Origin: Sphingosinicella sp. CPCC 101087
GTDB lineage: Bacteria; Pseudomonadota; Alphaproteobacteria; Sphingomonadales; Sphingomonadaceae
Direction: 5' to 3'
NCBI RefSeq assembly: GCF_004151485.1
Contig: NZ_SBFF01000013.1
Span: forward strand, 62,402 to 126,401
DNA length: 64,000 nucleotides
Both the position numbers and the translations under genes were made by a program. The notes under the pieces are model-generated. The model ran no database searches and was not told the origin of the DNA. It was given only the letters and a program-made list of their open reading frames with translations. This document shows, one piece after another, positions 50,612-59,046 of the stretch (positions within the stretch are counted from its first letter, which is position 1; every line of letters begins with the position of its first letter).

Positions 50612-51784
50612 ATGGATAATACCACCGGTGAACGCATCTTCGGAGAAGACGATCAGCAAGGTCTTGAGCAGGAGACCTTGTTTCCTGAACTTAACCAAAT
50701 TCCTGATAAGATCGACCATCCGTTCGATCCTAATCAAATAAAGATTAGCAGAAGAGTTGTTACTATTGGTCAGATTGCCAGCCGAATAGAGCACGGCGAA
50801 GTCGAGCTCGCACCGGATTTTCAACGCCGCGCGCGAATATGGGACATATCAAGGAAAAGCAAGCTTATTGAATCAATACTTCTCCGTATCCCGCTGCCAG
50901 TGTTCTATGTAGCAGCTGACGATAGAGAGAACTGGAGAGTTGTAGACGGCCTTCAGAGATTGACAACAATATACGATTTTATCCATACAGAAAGCGTTCA
51001 TTCGTTTTCACTAAGAGGGTTAGAGTATTTGAGTGCCTTGGAAGGCACAACATTCACGCAGCTCCCGCGCTCCATAAAACGTCGTATCGACGAGACTGAG
51101 CTTAACATTAACGTCATCGAGAGTGGAACACCAGATGAAGTGATGTTTAATGTATTCAAGCGGATAAACACTGGCGGGATAACGCTTAACGGACAGGAAA
51201 TTAGGCATGCGCTTAATCCTGGTCCAGCTCGTGGATTCTTGTTGTCTTTAGTTGAATCCGAGGAATTCAGGAGAGCGACAGACGACTCTGTCCGCGATGA
51301 TCGAATGGGCGCCCGGGAGCTTGCCCTTAGGTTTTGTGCCTTTTCGATGACCTCTCCAGAGAGCTACTATGGCGGTGACCTAGACGGTTTTCTTAATGAT
51401 GCCATGAAACGTCTAAATGACATGTCAAACTCAGAGCGACAGGCGCTTCGGAATAGATTCCGTCTGGCGATGACGCGCGCCGAAGAAGTTTTTGGTAACG
51501 ACGCGTTTCGAAAGCGTTATACGATGACTGCGCCTAGGACGCCAATTAATCGGGCGTTGTTCGAAGCATGGTCGGTGCGATTGGCTGAGTTAAGCGAAGG
51601 GGATTTTTGGAACCTCCGTTCCAAATCCTCTATGTTGCGTGACGAGTTTTCAATGGCTCTGATGGATAATTACGAATTTGAGCGCTCTGTGTCGGTTGCT
51701 ACGGGTAGTCGAGCAAGAGTGCTTCTCCGATTTAATACGGTTCAGAAGCTAATCAAGGAAGTGCTCGATGCTCAATTCGATTAG
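50612..51784 (+). CDS. DUF262 domain protein (ParB/Srx-like fold), island gene 1
   Basis: A 390-residue protein with clear DUF262 motifs: 'IASRIEHGEVELAPDFQRR' (55-73) and 'WRVVDGLQRLTTIYDFI' (108-124), plus 'FNVFKRINTGGITLNGQEIR', the third conserved block. DUF262 is found in GmrSD-type and other restriction or phage-defence proteins, where it binds or cleaves DNA or hydrolyses nucleotides. No DUF1524 HNH domain follows. Base composition is far from the genome: 50701-50760 has only 23 G/C of 60. Its last 17 bases overlap the ATPase gene. The start has 'GAGGT' about nine bases upstream. Confidence 0.9.
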   Translation: MDNTTGERIFGEDDQQGLEQETLFPELNQIPDKIDHPFDPNQIKISRRVVTIGQIASRIEHGEVELAPDFQRRARIWDISRKSKLIESILLRIPLPVFYVAADDRENWRVVDGLQRLTTIYDFIHTESVHSFSLRGLEYLSALEGTTFTQLPRSIKRRIDETELNINVIESGTPDEVMFNVFKRINTGGITLNGQEIRHALNPGPARGFLLSLVESEEFRRATDDSVRDDRMGARELALRFCAFSMTSPESYYGGDLDGFLNDAMKRLNDMSNSERQALRNRFRLAMTRAEEVFGNDAFRKRYTMTAPRTPINRALFEAWSVRLAELSEGDFWNLRSKSSMLRDEFSMALMDNYEFERSVSVATGSRARVLLRFNTVQKLIKEVLDAQFD

Positions 51785-52871
51785 GCTCAGAAACTTCAAG
51801 AGTTTTGACGACGTGGTCGTTCCAATGAAGCCGCTCACTGTGATTTTGGGACCTAACGGTGCCGGGAAGTCAAGCATGATACAGGCACTAGCCCTACTTC
51901 GCCAGAGCTTGGGTCAGCACCGCGCGAAGCAGGCAGTGCTAAACGGAAGCTTGGTGAGCTTGGGTACTGGGCATGACGTGTTACGACAAGGAGCAGATGA
52001 AGATGTCATCGAGCTCACCCTCACGGGGTCCGAGGACAGGAGCGGCGTGTTCAGGATGGGGTACAATCCTGAGGCAGACGTACTTCCTCTCGGAACTCCT
52101 TTCGCCATTCTCCCGGAGCTAATATCAGATAACTTCGTCTACCTCGCTGCGGAGCGAGTGGGTCCGAGGTTAGTTGGTCCTCGATCGCTTCAGAGTGCAG
52201 AGCGTAGAGAGATGGGGCCGCGAGGTGAAGGTGCCCTTGCAGTGCTCGAAAGATTTCGAGCGGAAATCCTTCCTAAGAACGACCCGAGGCGCGGGGGACA
52301 AGGCGGTTCACTTGAGGAACTGTTCCAAATGTATCTTGGACAAATTTGTCCGACTGCTCGCATCGAGCTTCACCCCTACGGTGAAGTGGATAGCATAGGA
52401 TCTAGCTTTGTTTTTACGCCCCCAGGTGGCCTTCCTAGCTTACCTGTGCGGCCTACCAACGTTGGCTTTGGCCTAAGCTACGCATTGCCTATCATTGTGG
52501 CGGCCTTGGTGGCACAACCGGGAGGAACGCTGATTGTTGAGAACCCTGAAGCTCACCTTCATACGGTCAGTCAACGAGCAATGACCGAACTTCTTTATCG
52601 GACCGCCGCTGCCGGTGCCCAAGTGATTGTAGAGACCCATAGTCGAGAAACTTTTCACTGGCTGAGAAATAGTTCGATGAGTAGGAGTATTGATGGTTCG
52701 ATCGTATGCATCAACTACTTTCAGGCCGTATACGACGAGAGTGGACGCGTTTCGAGATGCTCTACATTGAATTCCTCTGACGACAGTCTACAAGACTGGC
52801 CGCAAAGCTTCTTTGATGAGTACGGCTCTCCGGGAGACTTAATTGCACCGGTCGTGCCCGTTCCTTTATAA
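51768..52871 (+). CDS. RecF/AAA-type ATPase with DUF3696-like end, island gene 2
   Basis: A 367-residue ABC-type ATPase. 'SIRLRNFKSFDDVVVPMKPL' and Walker A 'GPNGAGKSS' (28-36) open the protein. A combined signature/Walker B region is 'GGTLIVENPEAHLHTVSQRA' near 246-265, and the H-loop 'VIVETHSRE' follows. The C-terminus 'DDSLQDWPQSFFDEYG' resembles DUF3696. Such ATPases of the SMC/OLD type pair with nuclease or DUF262 partners in defence modules. It is translationally coupled to the DUF262 gene and shares its AT-rich composition. Confidence 0.9.
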   Translation: MLNSIRLRNFKSFDDVVVPMKPLTVILGPNGAGKSSMIQALALLRQSLGQHRAKQAVLNGSLVSLGTGHDVLRQGADEDVIELTLTGSEDRSGVFRMGYNPEADVLPLGTPFAILPELISDNFVYLAAERVGPRLVGPRSLQSAERREMGPRGEGALAVLERFRAEILPKNDPRRGGQGGSLEELFQMYLGQICPTARIELHPYGEVDSIGSSFVFTPPGGLPSLPVRPTNVGFGLSYALPIIVAALVAQPGGTLIVENPEAHLHTVSQRAMTELLYRTAAAGAQVIVETHSRETFHWLRNSSMSRSIDGSIVCINYFQAVYDESGRVSRCSTLNSSDDSLQDWPQSFFDEYGSPGDLIAPVVPVPL

Positions 52872-52872
52872 T

Positions 52873-52957
52873 TGGCCGATCCTCAGCAGGTTGCCCCCAC
52901 GGTCGGGAACCAGCCGCCGAGCTCGCCCGTGCCCTTGTTCGGAATTACGGTGACGGT
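52873..52957 (-). pseudogene. Remnant of a VOC/glyoxalase gene 3' end
   Basis: On the minus strand this reads roughly 'NKGTGELGGWF', then with a one-base frameshift 'GGNLLRIGQ', matching the end 'KGRGEYGAWFRDCDGNLLGV' of the intact VOC gene at 54859-55254. The nucleotide match is clear, including 'CGCCCGTGCCCTTG', while one base is missing near 52911. It lies directly behind the island ATPase stop and marks the right edge of the AT-rich segment. Confidence 0.72.
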
Positions 52958-53009
52958 GCATTATTTCGATCGACACGCGAAGTACCCACAACCAAGGGGA
53001 TTATGCATT

Positions 53010-53297
53010 TCACGAACCCGGCCGTTTGCGTCGCCGGATTTCAGTGCATAGCCAGTAGGGCACAAACATGAGCGGGAGCGAGGCGAGCAAAATGATGATT
53101 GCGAGGACATCCATCTCGAGTGCGTAGCGAATCAGATCCTCCGGCAGTTGCGCGATGCTCCTCCCGAACAGGCCCGCACCAAGGGCATAGACGCCAAGGA
53201 GTGGGAGTATGATCAGGCCCCACGCAAGGAGGTAGCACCCGACATAGACGCGCTTGTTCCTCGCGGCCTCGTCACGGCCCTGATTTGGCGACCTCAC
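53010..53297 (-). CDS. Small membrane protein, hypothetical
   Basis: A 95-residue protein with two membrane helices ('VYVGCYLLAWGLIILPLLGV' and 'VLAIIILLASLPLMFVPYWL') and basic ends. No family is recognised. It lies just right of the AT-rich island, and its own base composition is intermediate. It could be a foreign remnant or a small local gene. The clean hydrophobic pattern makes real coding plausible. Confidence 0.5.
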   Translation of the reverse strand: MRSPNQGRDEAARNKRVYVGCYLLAWGLIILPLLGVYALGAGLFGRSIAQLPEDLIRYALEMDVLAIIILLASLPLMFVPYWLCTEIRRRKRPGS

Positions 53298-53401
53298 CCC
53301 TGCGGCTTCTCAACCGGCTTATGCTTCACCAGGTTCCCGAGCCGTTCGCGGAAGCGCTTAGGGTTGCGGTGATACGTGCGATAACGCCTAAGAGGCTGGG
53401 C

Positions 53402-53419
53402 CCCGGCCTTCGCCGGGGT
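53402..53419. repeat. REP-like hairpin
   Basis: CCCCGGC-CTTC-GCCGGGG is a perfect 7-bp stem with a CTTC loop, followed by 'TGACGG'. Related elements occur at 35946-35961 and 35989-36002. It is the common sphingomonad-type intergenic palindrome. Confidence 0.65.
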
Positions 53420-53463
53420 GACGGACCCATCAAGACAGGCCAACTCTCCTAATCTCACACCGG

Positions 53464-54144
53464 TCAAGTCGCGAGCTTTCCGATCCAGTCCGCCACCGCG
53501 TCCCAAGCTTCGGCCTCAGCATCGGCCGAGCTGCGGCCGCTCCTGGCGGCGACCCTGAAGCCATGGTCGGCATGGTCGATCAGGTGGAGGGTCGCACGCG
53601 ATCCGAGGTCGGCGACCACCGGCCTCAGCAGGTCCAGCTCCGCCAGGGCGTCGCGCGTGCCGGAGACGAACAGCATCGGAATTTGCACGCGCGCGAGATG
53701 CTCGGCGCGCGAGATGCCGGGCTTGCCGGCCGGATGGAGCGGGAAGCCCAGGAAGACGAGGCCGCGCACGCCGGGAAGCGGCGCCTCCGCCTGTGCCTGC
53801 GAGGTCATCCGCCCGCCGAAGGAGCGGCCGCCGGCGAAGAGCGGAAGATCGGGCGCGAGCCGCGCGGCTTCGGCCGCCGCCGCGCGCACGGCCGCGTGGG
53901 CGAGCTTGGGCGGATCGGGCCGCTTCGAGCCCTTCTCCATATAGAGGAACTGGTAGCGTAAGGTCGCGATGCCGCGCGCGGCCAGGCCTTCGGCCGCGGC
54001 CGCCAGGCTCCGGTGCCTCATCCCCGCGCCGGCGCCGTGGGCAAGGAGGTAGAGCGCCTTCGCGTCGGTCGGGCACAGCAACAGGCCCGAGACCTGCTCG
54101 TCGCCGACGGCAATGCCTAGCTCGATCTCATCCATCTCGATCAA
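53464..54144 (-). CDS. Alpha/beta hydrolase (KANL3/Tex30-like)
   Basis: A 226-residue hydrolase. 'ALYLLAHGAGAGMRHRSLAA' holds the oxyanion region, 'LPLFAGGRSFGGRMTSQAQA' the nucleophile elbow (G-R-S-F-G-G), 'MLFVSGTRDALAELDLLRPV' the acid, and 'IDHADHGFRVAARSG' the His. This arrangement is that of the KANL3/Tex30 alpha/beta hydrolase-like family. Its substrate is unknown. Start ATG 54144; a second ATG at 54135 is possible. Confidence 0.85.
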   Translation of the reverse strand: MIEMDEIELGIAVGDEQVSGLLLCPTDAKALYLLAHGAGAGMRHRSLAAAAEGLAARGIATLRYQFLYMEKGSKRPDPPKLAHAAVRAAAAEAARLAPDLPLFAGGRSFGGRMTSQAQAEAPLPGVRGLVFLGFPLHPAGKPGISRAEHLARVQIPMLFVSGTRDALAELDLLRPVVADLGSRATLHLIDHADHGFRVAARSGRSSADAEAEAWDAVADWIGKLAT

Positions 54145-54271
54145 TGCTCACGATGACGACGCCACTTCACGATTGCACCCCTTGCTCCCTTCGACCAGCA
54201 GTTTTCCGAAGCCAGCCGCGGCGACTTGACCTGTCACCGCGTCGCATTCCGCCGCCGCCCCGGCACGGCAC

Positions 54272-54823
54272 CTACCCCCATATCCCCCTGACCACCTCGG
54301 CGACCTCGCCGAGATCATTGCCGAGCTGATGATCGCGCCCCGGCAGGAGGTGCAACCGGGCCTGCGGCAGCAGGCGGGCATAGAGGCCGGCATGGGCGGG
54401 CGGCGCGACCTCGTCCTCTTCTCCGTGGAAGATGTGGACCGGCAGGCCCGGCGGCAGATTCGCGCCCAGGTCGGCGGGCGTCTCGAAATCGTCAAGCTGC
54501 CAGCCGCCCTCGCCGGCGAAGGGCGCGGCCAGGAGGAACAGCGCGCCGAGCGGCCGCGGCGGCGGCAGCCCGGCGAGCGCGTCGACGAGGATCATCCCGC
54601 CGAGCGAATGGCCGAGGAGGATCGCGCAGTCCTCCAGCGCGGCAAGCTCCCGGGCGATCTCCGCCTTCCACGCGTCGACGTCGGGCTCATCCTCGTTCGG
54701 CATGAGCGGATAACGTATCTCACGGTCCGGCCCGAGCGCCCGCGCGAGGCTGTCGACCAGCAGGCGGTCGCACGCATGCGCGCCGGCGCCCCCGCCCTGA
54801 ATGAAAAGCAGCTGGCGTCGCAT
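54272..54823 (-). CDS. Alpha/beta hydrolase (RBBP9/YdeN-like)
   Basis: A 183-residue small hydrolase. It begins 'MRRQLLFIQGGGAGAHACDR', has the nucleophile elbow 'CAILLGHSLGGMILVDALAG', an acidic segment 'VHIFHGEEDEVAPPAHAGLY' and a His in 'LHLLPGRDHQLGNDLGEVAE'. Size and motifs fit the RBBP9/YdeN-type serine hydrolases. It is on the same strand as the KANL3-like hydrolase (128 bases) and the VOC gene (36 bases upstream of its start), so these three may form a transcript. Confidence 0.83.
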   Translation of the reverse strand: MRRQLLFIQGGGAGAHACDRLLVDSLARALGPDREIRYPLMPNEDEPDVDAWKAEIARELAALEDCAILLGHSLGGMILVDALAGLPPPRPLGALFLLAAPFAGEGGWQLDDFETPADLGANLPPGLPVHIFHGEEDEVAPPAHAGLYARLLPQARLHLLPGRDHQLGNDLGEVAEVVRGIWG

Positions 54824-54858
54824 CGGCTATCCCCTGGCCGTGAACAGGCTCTCCAATC

Positions 54859-55254
54859 CTAGAAGGGCTGCCCGACCCCAAGCAAATTGCCGTCGCAGTC
54901 CCGGAACCAGGCGCCATATTCGCCCCTGCCCTTGCTCGGATAATTGCCGTCGACCGTGGCGATGCCGTCCTCGGTGCGGAGGGGCTCGTCATACTCCTCG
55001 AACACCACGCCGCGCCGCCGCAGCTCGGCGACGGTCGCCCGCAGGTCGGCTACCTCAAACCCCATTTGCGTGAACGTGCCGTCGGACTGGCCAGCCGACG
55101 CGAACAAGGCGAACTCGCCATCGCCGACCACATATCGAAGCCCGCCGGGCCGCGCCTCGGCCGGGTGCAGGTCCAGCTTCTCGGCATACCAGGCGCGGGC
55201 CCGGTCCAGATCCTTCGCCGGCAGCCGCGTCGCCACCTTTCGCAAGCCCAGCAT
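54859..55254 (-). CDS. VOC/glyoxalase family protein
   Basis: A 131-residue protein built of two beta-alpha-beta-beta-beta modules: 'VATRLPAKDLDRARAWYAEK' opens the first, 'QMGFEVADLRATVAELRRRG' the second, and 'GEYGAWFRDCDGNLLGVGQP' is the closing Gly/Trp/Phe/Asp-Pro-like strand with a metal-side Asp and Asn. VOC proteins are metal-dependent isomerases, dioxygenases or antibiotic-binding proteins; the function here is unknown. Its 3' end recurs as broken copies at 52873-52957 and 58825-58908. Confidence 0.88.
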   Translation of the reverse strand: MLGLRKVATRLPAKDLDRARAWYAEKLDLHPAEARPGGLRYVVGDGEFALFASAGQSDGTFTQMGFEVADLRATVAELRRRGVVFEEYDEPLRTEDGIATVDGNYPSKGRGEYGAWFRDCDGNLLGVGQPF

Positions 55255-55520
55255 CGTTTCCTCCTTTGCAGCGCTCGGGCGCCGCGCTTGCCCTTACCAT
55301 CTCTCCCGAACGGCCGCACGTCGACCCCGAAGGCCTAGGCCGGACGCGACCGCCTGACGAGCCATGCCGCCGCGGCGGCCATGTCCTGCGGGCTTCAGGA
55401 AGACGGCTTCGGCCCTGACCGGCGCGAACGCCGCGGTCTTGGGGCCGCCACGCCGGGAGCAACCCTTGCGTCGAGGGCGCCCTGTGGCCAATCTGAGTGA
55501 AGGCCATGAAGAAGGCGGCA

Positions 55521-56045
55521 ATGGCGATGGCATCCTGGATCCTGCGGCAGATCGGGCCAGAAGCGGCGAATGAGCTGGCCCGTCTCTGGGCCGAGACGTT
55601 TCGGCAGGCTTATGCCTCGGTCCATAGCCACGCCAATGTCGAAGCCTATTGCGCGGTCAATTATTCGGCAGAGCGGGCGCGCCTTGCGCTGAGCGATCCC
55701 AAGCAGGTCTGCAAGTTCGCCTATCGGGACGGGGAGCCGACGGGCCTTTACGTCCTGAAGAGGCATGACTGCCCGATCGCGCTCCAGGGCGAGTCCATGG
55801 AGCTGAAACAGCTTTACGTCCTCGCTTCCGAATATGGAACGGGCCTGGGGCGCGTGCTGATGGAGGACGCGATCGACTCCGCTCGCGTTTCAGGAGCAAG
55901 GCATTTGTGGCTGGCCGTCGCAGACACCAACCGGCGGGCACAGGCCTTCTATCTCAAGCACGACCTCGCGCCCCTTGGATCGGGACCAATACTCGACGTC
56001 GGGACCGACCGTCTGAGCTCGACGATCCTGGCCCGTCCGATCTGA
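55521..56045 (+). CDS. GNAT family N-acetyltransferase
   Basis: About 174 residues. The acetyl-CoA-binding motif is visible as 'MELKQLYVLASEYGTGLGRV' (the R/Q-x-x-G-x-G/A type loop, 'YGTGLG'), followed by 'LMEDAIDSARVSGARHLWLA' and 'RAQAFYLKHDLAPLG', the GNAT C-terminal motifs. The start at 55521 has 'AAGAAGG' five bases upstream; ATG 55506 and GTG 55497 are in-frame alternatives. The substrate is unknown. Confidence 0.88.
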   Translation: MAMASWILRQIGPEAANELARLWAETFRQAYASVHSHANVEAYCAVNYSAERARLALSDPKQVCKFAYRDGEPTGLYVLKRHDCPIALQGESMELKQLYVLASEYGTGLGRVLMEDAIDSARVSGARHLWLAVADTNRRAQAFYLKHDLAPLGSGPILDVGTDRLSSTILARPI

Positions 56046-56164
56046 AGCCCGGACCGGGCCGGCAGGCGAAGCCGGATCACGGCGCCGCCTTGTCGGAGAG
56101 TCCGGCGAATCCCTGGGCCAGTTTACCAGTTCCGCGCGGAAAGCCCGTCAAACAGACGGCCTCA

Positions 56165-56899
56165 TTATCCGCCGAGCCCCGGCCGATCCTGGAACAGGCC
56201 GATACGCGCCTGGCCGAGGAAGGTCCGGAACATCCGCAAATCCTCCTCCAGGCGTCCGGGTCGCGTGCCGAGCGTGGCCCGGTAGACGACATGCGGCACG
56301 TCCTCGGGCGGATCGCCGGCCCACTCTCCGGCCAGCGCATAGACCGTGAGATCGATCGACCCGTCCTTTCCGATGCTTTGACAGGCGAGCGACCGATGGC
56401 CGGGGAAGACCAGTCCGTCGGCGCCGAAATGTTGGAGGATGGCTTCGTCCGGCGGCGTGCAGCTTCCGGCGACCTCTGCCGGTGTCGCAAGGAAGGTCGC
56501 ATTGAAGGATGAGTTCAGGCCCATGGACGCCTCCGGCGAATCCTCCCGGCCTTCGGGACAGCCCGTCGCGCCCGTTCCGTAGCGAGCGTAGAAGCCGCGC
56601 GGCGCGTCTCCCGAACGGCTCATGCAGACCCGGCTACCCTGCGGAAAGACCACGCTCAGCCCCATATTCTCGTTCACGAATGGCCGTGCGCCGTCGGACA
56701 GCACCGGCCTCTGCAGGCCGCACGACAATTGCTCCGGCGGACAAGGGGGAGGAATGGACCCTGCGGCACCCCGTCCCGTCGCCGGGGACGCCGCGCCTCC
56801 CGTTTCGCTTTTCCCGATTTGCGAGTTGCTGTCGGGAGCGCAGGCGCCGAGATGCGCAGCCGCAACCGTCATGAAGGCCATTGGCAGGTGCCGGTACAT
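56165..56899 (-). CDS. Lipoprotein of unknown function
   Basis: A 244-residue protein with N-terminal signal and lipobox 'HLGAC' (Cys20), then a Gly/Ser/Ala spacer. The body has a Cys pair in 'PPPCPPEQLSCGLQRPVL', an aromatic segment 'GFYARYGTGATGCPEGREDS' and 'SIDLTVYALAGEWAGDPPED'. It is probably anchored to a membrane with the rest periplasmic. No family is recognised. It is divergent from the serine hydrolase gene, about 300 bases apart. Confidence 0.7.
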   Translation of the reverse strand: MYRHLPMAFMTVAAAHLGACAPDSNSQIGKSETGGAASPATGRGAAGSIPPPCPPEQLSCGLQRPVLSDGARPFVNENMGLSVVFPQGSRVCMSRSGDAPRGFYARYGTGATGCPEGREDSPEASMGLNSSFNATFLATPAEVAGSCTPPDEAILQHFGADGLVFPGHRSLACQSIGKDGSIDLTVYALAGEWAGDPPEDVPHVVYRATLGTRPGRLEEDLRMFRTFLGQARIGLFQDRPGLGG

Positions 56900-57195
56900 T
56901 CGGTCCGCTCCGTGCCGGGGGCGAGGCGCCCGGCGAGAAGAGGACACCGAGCCTCGATCATTGTCAACGGACCGCACCATCATCGACGGCGCCCCCAACC
57001 TGTCGCCGCGGCCGCTCGGTATGGCCTGCCGGGCGACGGCGAGGCGATCGGCCAATCGGTGCGTGCCGGTGCCGAGCCGCGGGGAGGCTTGCACCAGGGA
57101 CGTTCCCTGTCCAAAGTAGAGCGGCTGATCAGGGCACCGGATCAGCCTTGCACCACCTGAGGCGGGCGCTGCCACTCATCTCGAGGGGGAGTGCC

Positions 57196-58719
57196 ATGCC
57201 CGTAGAACTGCGACGCCGAGAATTCCTGGCCGCCGGCCTGGTCCTGCCGATCCTGCCGCCCGCCTCCTCGCGCGCCCACGCCGGGGCCGCCGGACCGGCC
57301 CCCGGGTTCGAGACGCGGCTGCGCCCGACGGTCCGTGCGGCGGACGCCCGGCCTTCCACGCTTGCCGATCGCATGGCCGAGCTGCACGTGCCCGGAGTCG
57401 CCGTCGCGATCCTGCGTGAGGGGCGGATCGGGACGATCGGCGGCTACGGCACCCGAACGGCCGGGGCGGCTGCGCCGGTGGGTCCGGAGACCCTGTTCTC
57501 AGTCGGGTCCGTCAGCAAGGTAGCGACGGCGGCCCTGTGCCTGCGGCTCGTCGCGCTCGGCCAGTTCGACGTCGACCGGGACGTTGGTCGCTGGCTGCGG
57601 CGCTGGCCGGTGCCGCCAGGGCCGGCCGGCGACACGAGCCCAATCACGCTGCGGATGCTGCTGTCCCACACCGCCGGCTTCAACGTTCACGGCTTTCGCG
57701 ATTTCGCGCCCGGTGCCGCGCTACCGGACCTGGCCGACATATTGACCGGCACGGCGCCGGCGACGAACCGGCCGCTCGCGCGCATCGAGCCTGCGGGCGC
57801 GCGCGCCCGCTATTCGGGAGGGGGATATATGATCGTGCAAGCGATCTTGGAGGACGCGATGGGGGCGCCGCTGGACGCGCTCGCCGCCCGCCACGTCTTC
57901 GCGCCCCTCGGCATGCGCCGAAGCCGGTTCAGCGCCTCGCTTTCCCCCGCTCCCGCCGACGTCGCCCACGCCCACGGCGGCGCCGGCGAGCCGGCCGCCC
58001 TGCCTCGCGGCTGGCAGAGCTTTCCCGAGCTAGCCGCTTCCGGCCTGTGGACCTGCGCCCACGACCTAGCCCGGCTGATCGCCGCCCTGACCGGCAGCTT
58101 TCGCGGCGAGGCCCGGCCGTTCCTGCCTAGAAGCTTAGCGACGGAGATGATGACGCCCGTCTCGCCGGGCCTGTTCGGCCTGGGTCCGCGCCTGGCCGGC
58201 GAGGGGGACTCAGCGATCTTCCATCACGGCGGCGCCAACGACAGCTACAAGGCCTATGTCGAAGGCCATCTCGCCAGCGGCGACGGCCTCGCCATCCTCA
58301 CCAACGGCGCGAACGGCGACGTGCTCGGCGACGAGATCCGCAATGCCGTCTCGGACGCCCTGGGATGGCCGGGAGACTGGTCCGCCGTCGTGCAGCCGAT
58401 CCGGGACAGGGCCCTCTTCGCCCATTATCCCGGAACCTATGTCCGGCGCCGGGATCAGCCGATCGAGATTGCCGGGCTTCTCGACACGGGCTTCGACCAT
58501 GAGCGGATCGCCATCGAGGCGGCGGGCGACGGGCTGGAGCTGCGCATCGGAGACGAGACGAAGGCGCTGGCGCCCCTGACGCCCAGCCGCTTCGTCGTGC
58601 CGGGCCAATATGTGCCGGCCGGCACGCTGCAGCTGGAGTTCAAGCGGAGCGCCGCCAACCGCGTGACGTCGCTGATCGCGAGCGCAGGCGGGGGCAGGCT
58701 GCTGTTCGACCGGGGGTGA
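57196..58719 (+). CDS. Serine hydrolase of the beta-lactamase/class C family
   Basis: A 507-residue exported enzyme. Start ATG 57196 follows 'CGAGGGGGAGTGCC'. The N-terminus 'MPVELRRREFLAAGLVLPIL' is twin-arginine-like. The catalytic Ser-x-x-Lys is 'SVSK' (105-108), the Tyr motif 'ARYSGGGYMI' near 208-217, and 'HHGGAND' serves as the KTG-like His-x-Gly region. A separate C-terminal domain of about 130 residues ('ALFAHYPGTYVRRRDQPIEI') follows. Family members include esterases, DD-peptidases and beta-lactamases. The substrate is unknown; it is not linked to the BlaI operon. Confidence 0.88.
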   Translation: MPVELRRREFLAAGLVLPILPPASSRAHAGAAGPAPGFETRLRPTVRAADARPSTLADRMAELHVPGVAVAILREGRIGTIGGYGTRTAGAAAPVGPETLFSVGSVSKVATAALCLRLVALGQFDVDRDVGRWLRRWPVPPGPAGDTSPITLRMLLSHTAGFNVHGFRDFAPGAALPDLADILTGTAPATNRPLARIEPAGARARYSGGGYMIVQAILEDAMGAPLDALAARHVFAPLGMRRSRFSASLSPAPADVAHAHGGAGEPAALPRGWQSFPELAASGLWTCAHDLARLIAALTGSFRGEARPFLPRSLATEMMTPVSPGLFGLGPRLAGEGDSAIFHHGGANDSYKAYVEGHLASGDGLAILTNGANGDVLGDEIRNAVSDALGWPGDWSAVVQPIRDRALFAHYPGTYVRRRDQPIEIAGLLDTGFDHERIAIEAAGDGLELRIGDETKALAPLTPSRFVVPGQYVPAGTLQLEFKRSAANRVTSLIASAGGGRLLFDRG

Positions 58720-58824
58720 CGGGGTATGGCGGCCGGGCGGCCGTCGCGGTGCCGGCAAGGCCGCCGGAGGCTGCGCGCCATGGTTTAGCCGGGCTTGTCG
58801 CCGCGCCTTACCTGACCACCTTTG

Positions 58825-58908
58825 GAACGGCCGTCCGATCCCCAGCAGGTTGTCCTCGCAGTCGCGGAACCAGGCGCCGAATTCGCCCGTGCTGTCAACG
58901 AAATGCAC
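58825..58908 (-). pseudogene. Second remnant of a VOC/glyoxalase gene 3' end
   Basis: The minus strand reads 'STGEFGAWFRDCEDNLLGIG' then 'RPF', matching 'GRGEYGAWFRDCDGNLLGVG' and 'QPF' at the end of the intact VOC gene. Only the last 25-28 codons are present; no stop follows in place, and the reading frame simply runs on. It stands in the 327-base gap between the serine hydrolase and ABC-F genes, which otherwise holds nothing I recognise. It is a truncated gene copy. Confidence 0.75.
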
Positions 58909-59046
58909 CCCGGTCGGAAGGTGCGAGAATCTGCGCGGGCCGAGGCATCAGCGCCGTAAGCCGGCTGCCCATGGGCTTTCGCCGCATGCGGACGGCTGGA
59001 ATTGGCACTGGCACTCCCCGCTCCTAGACCCTACCTACCGCTCCCC

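Noticed and set aside
50410-52871. Prophage or insertion sequence as the source of the AT-rich island
   Set aside because: No integrase, transposase, terminal inverted repeat, target duplication or phage structural gene was found. Only two genes of the defence type are present.
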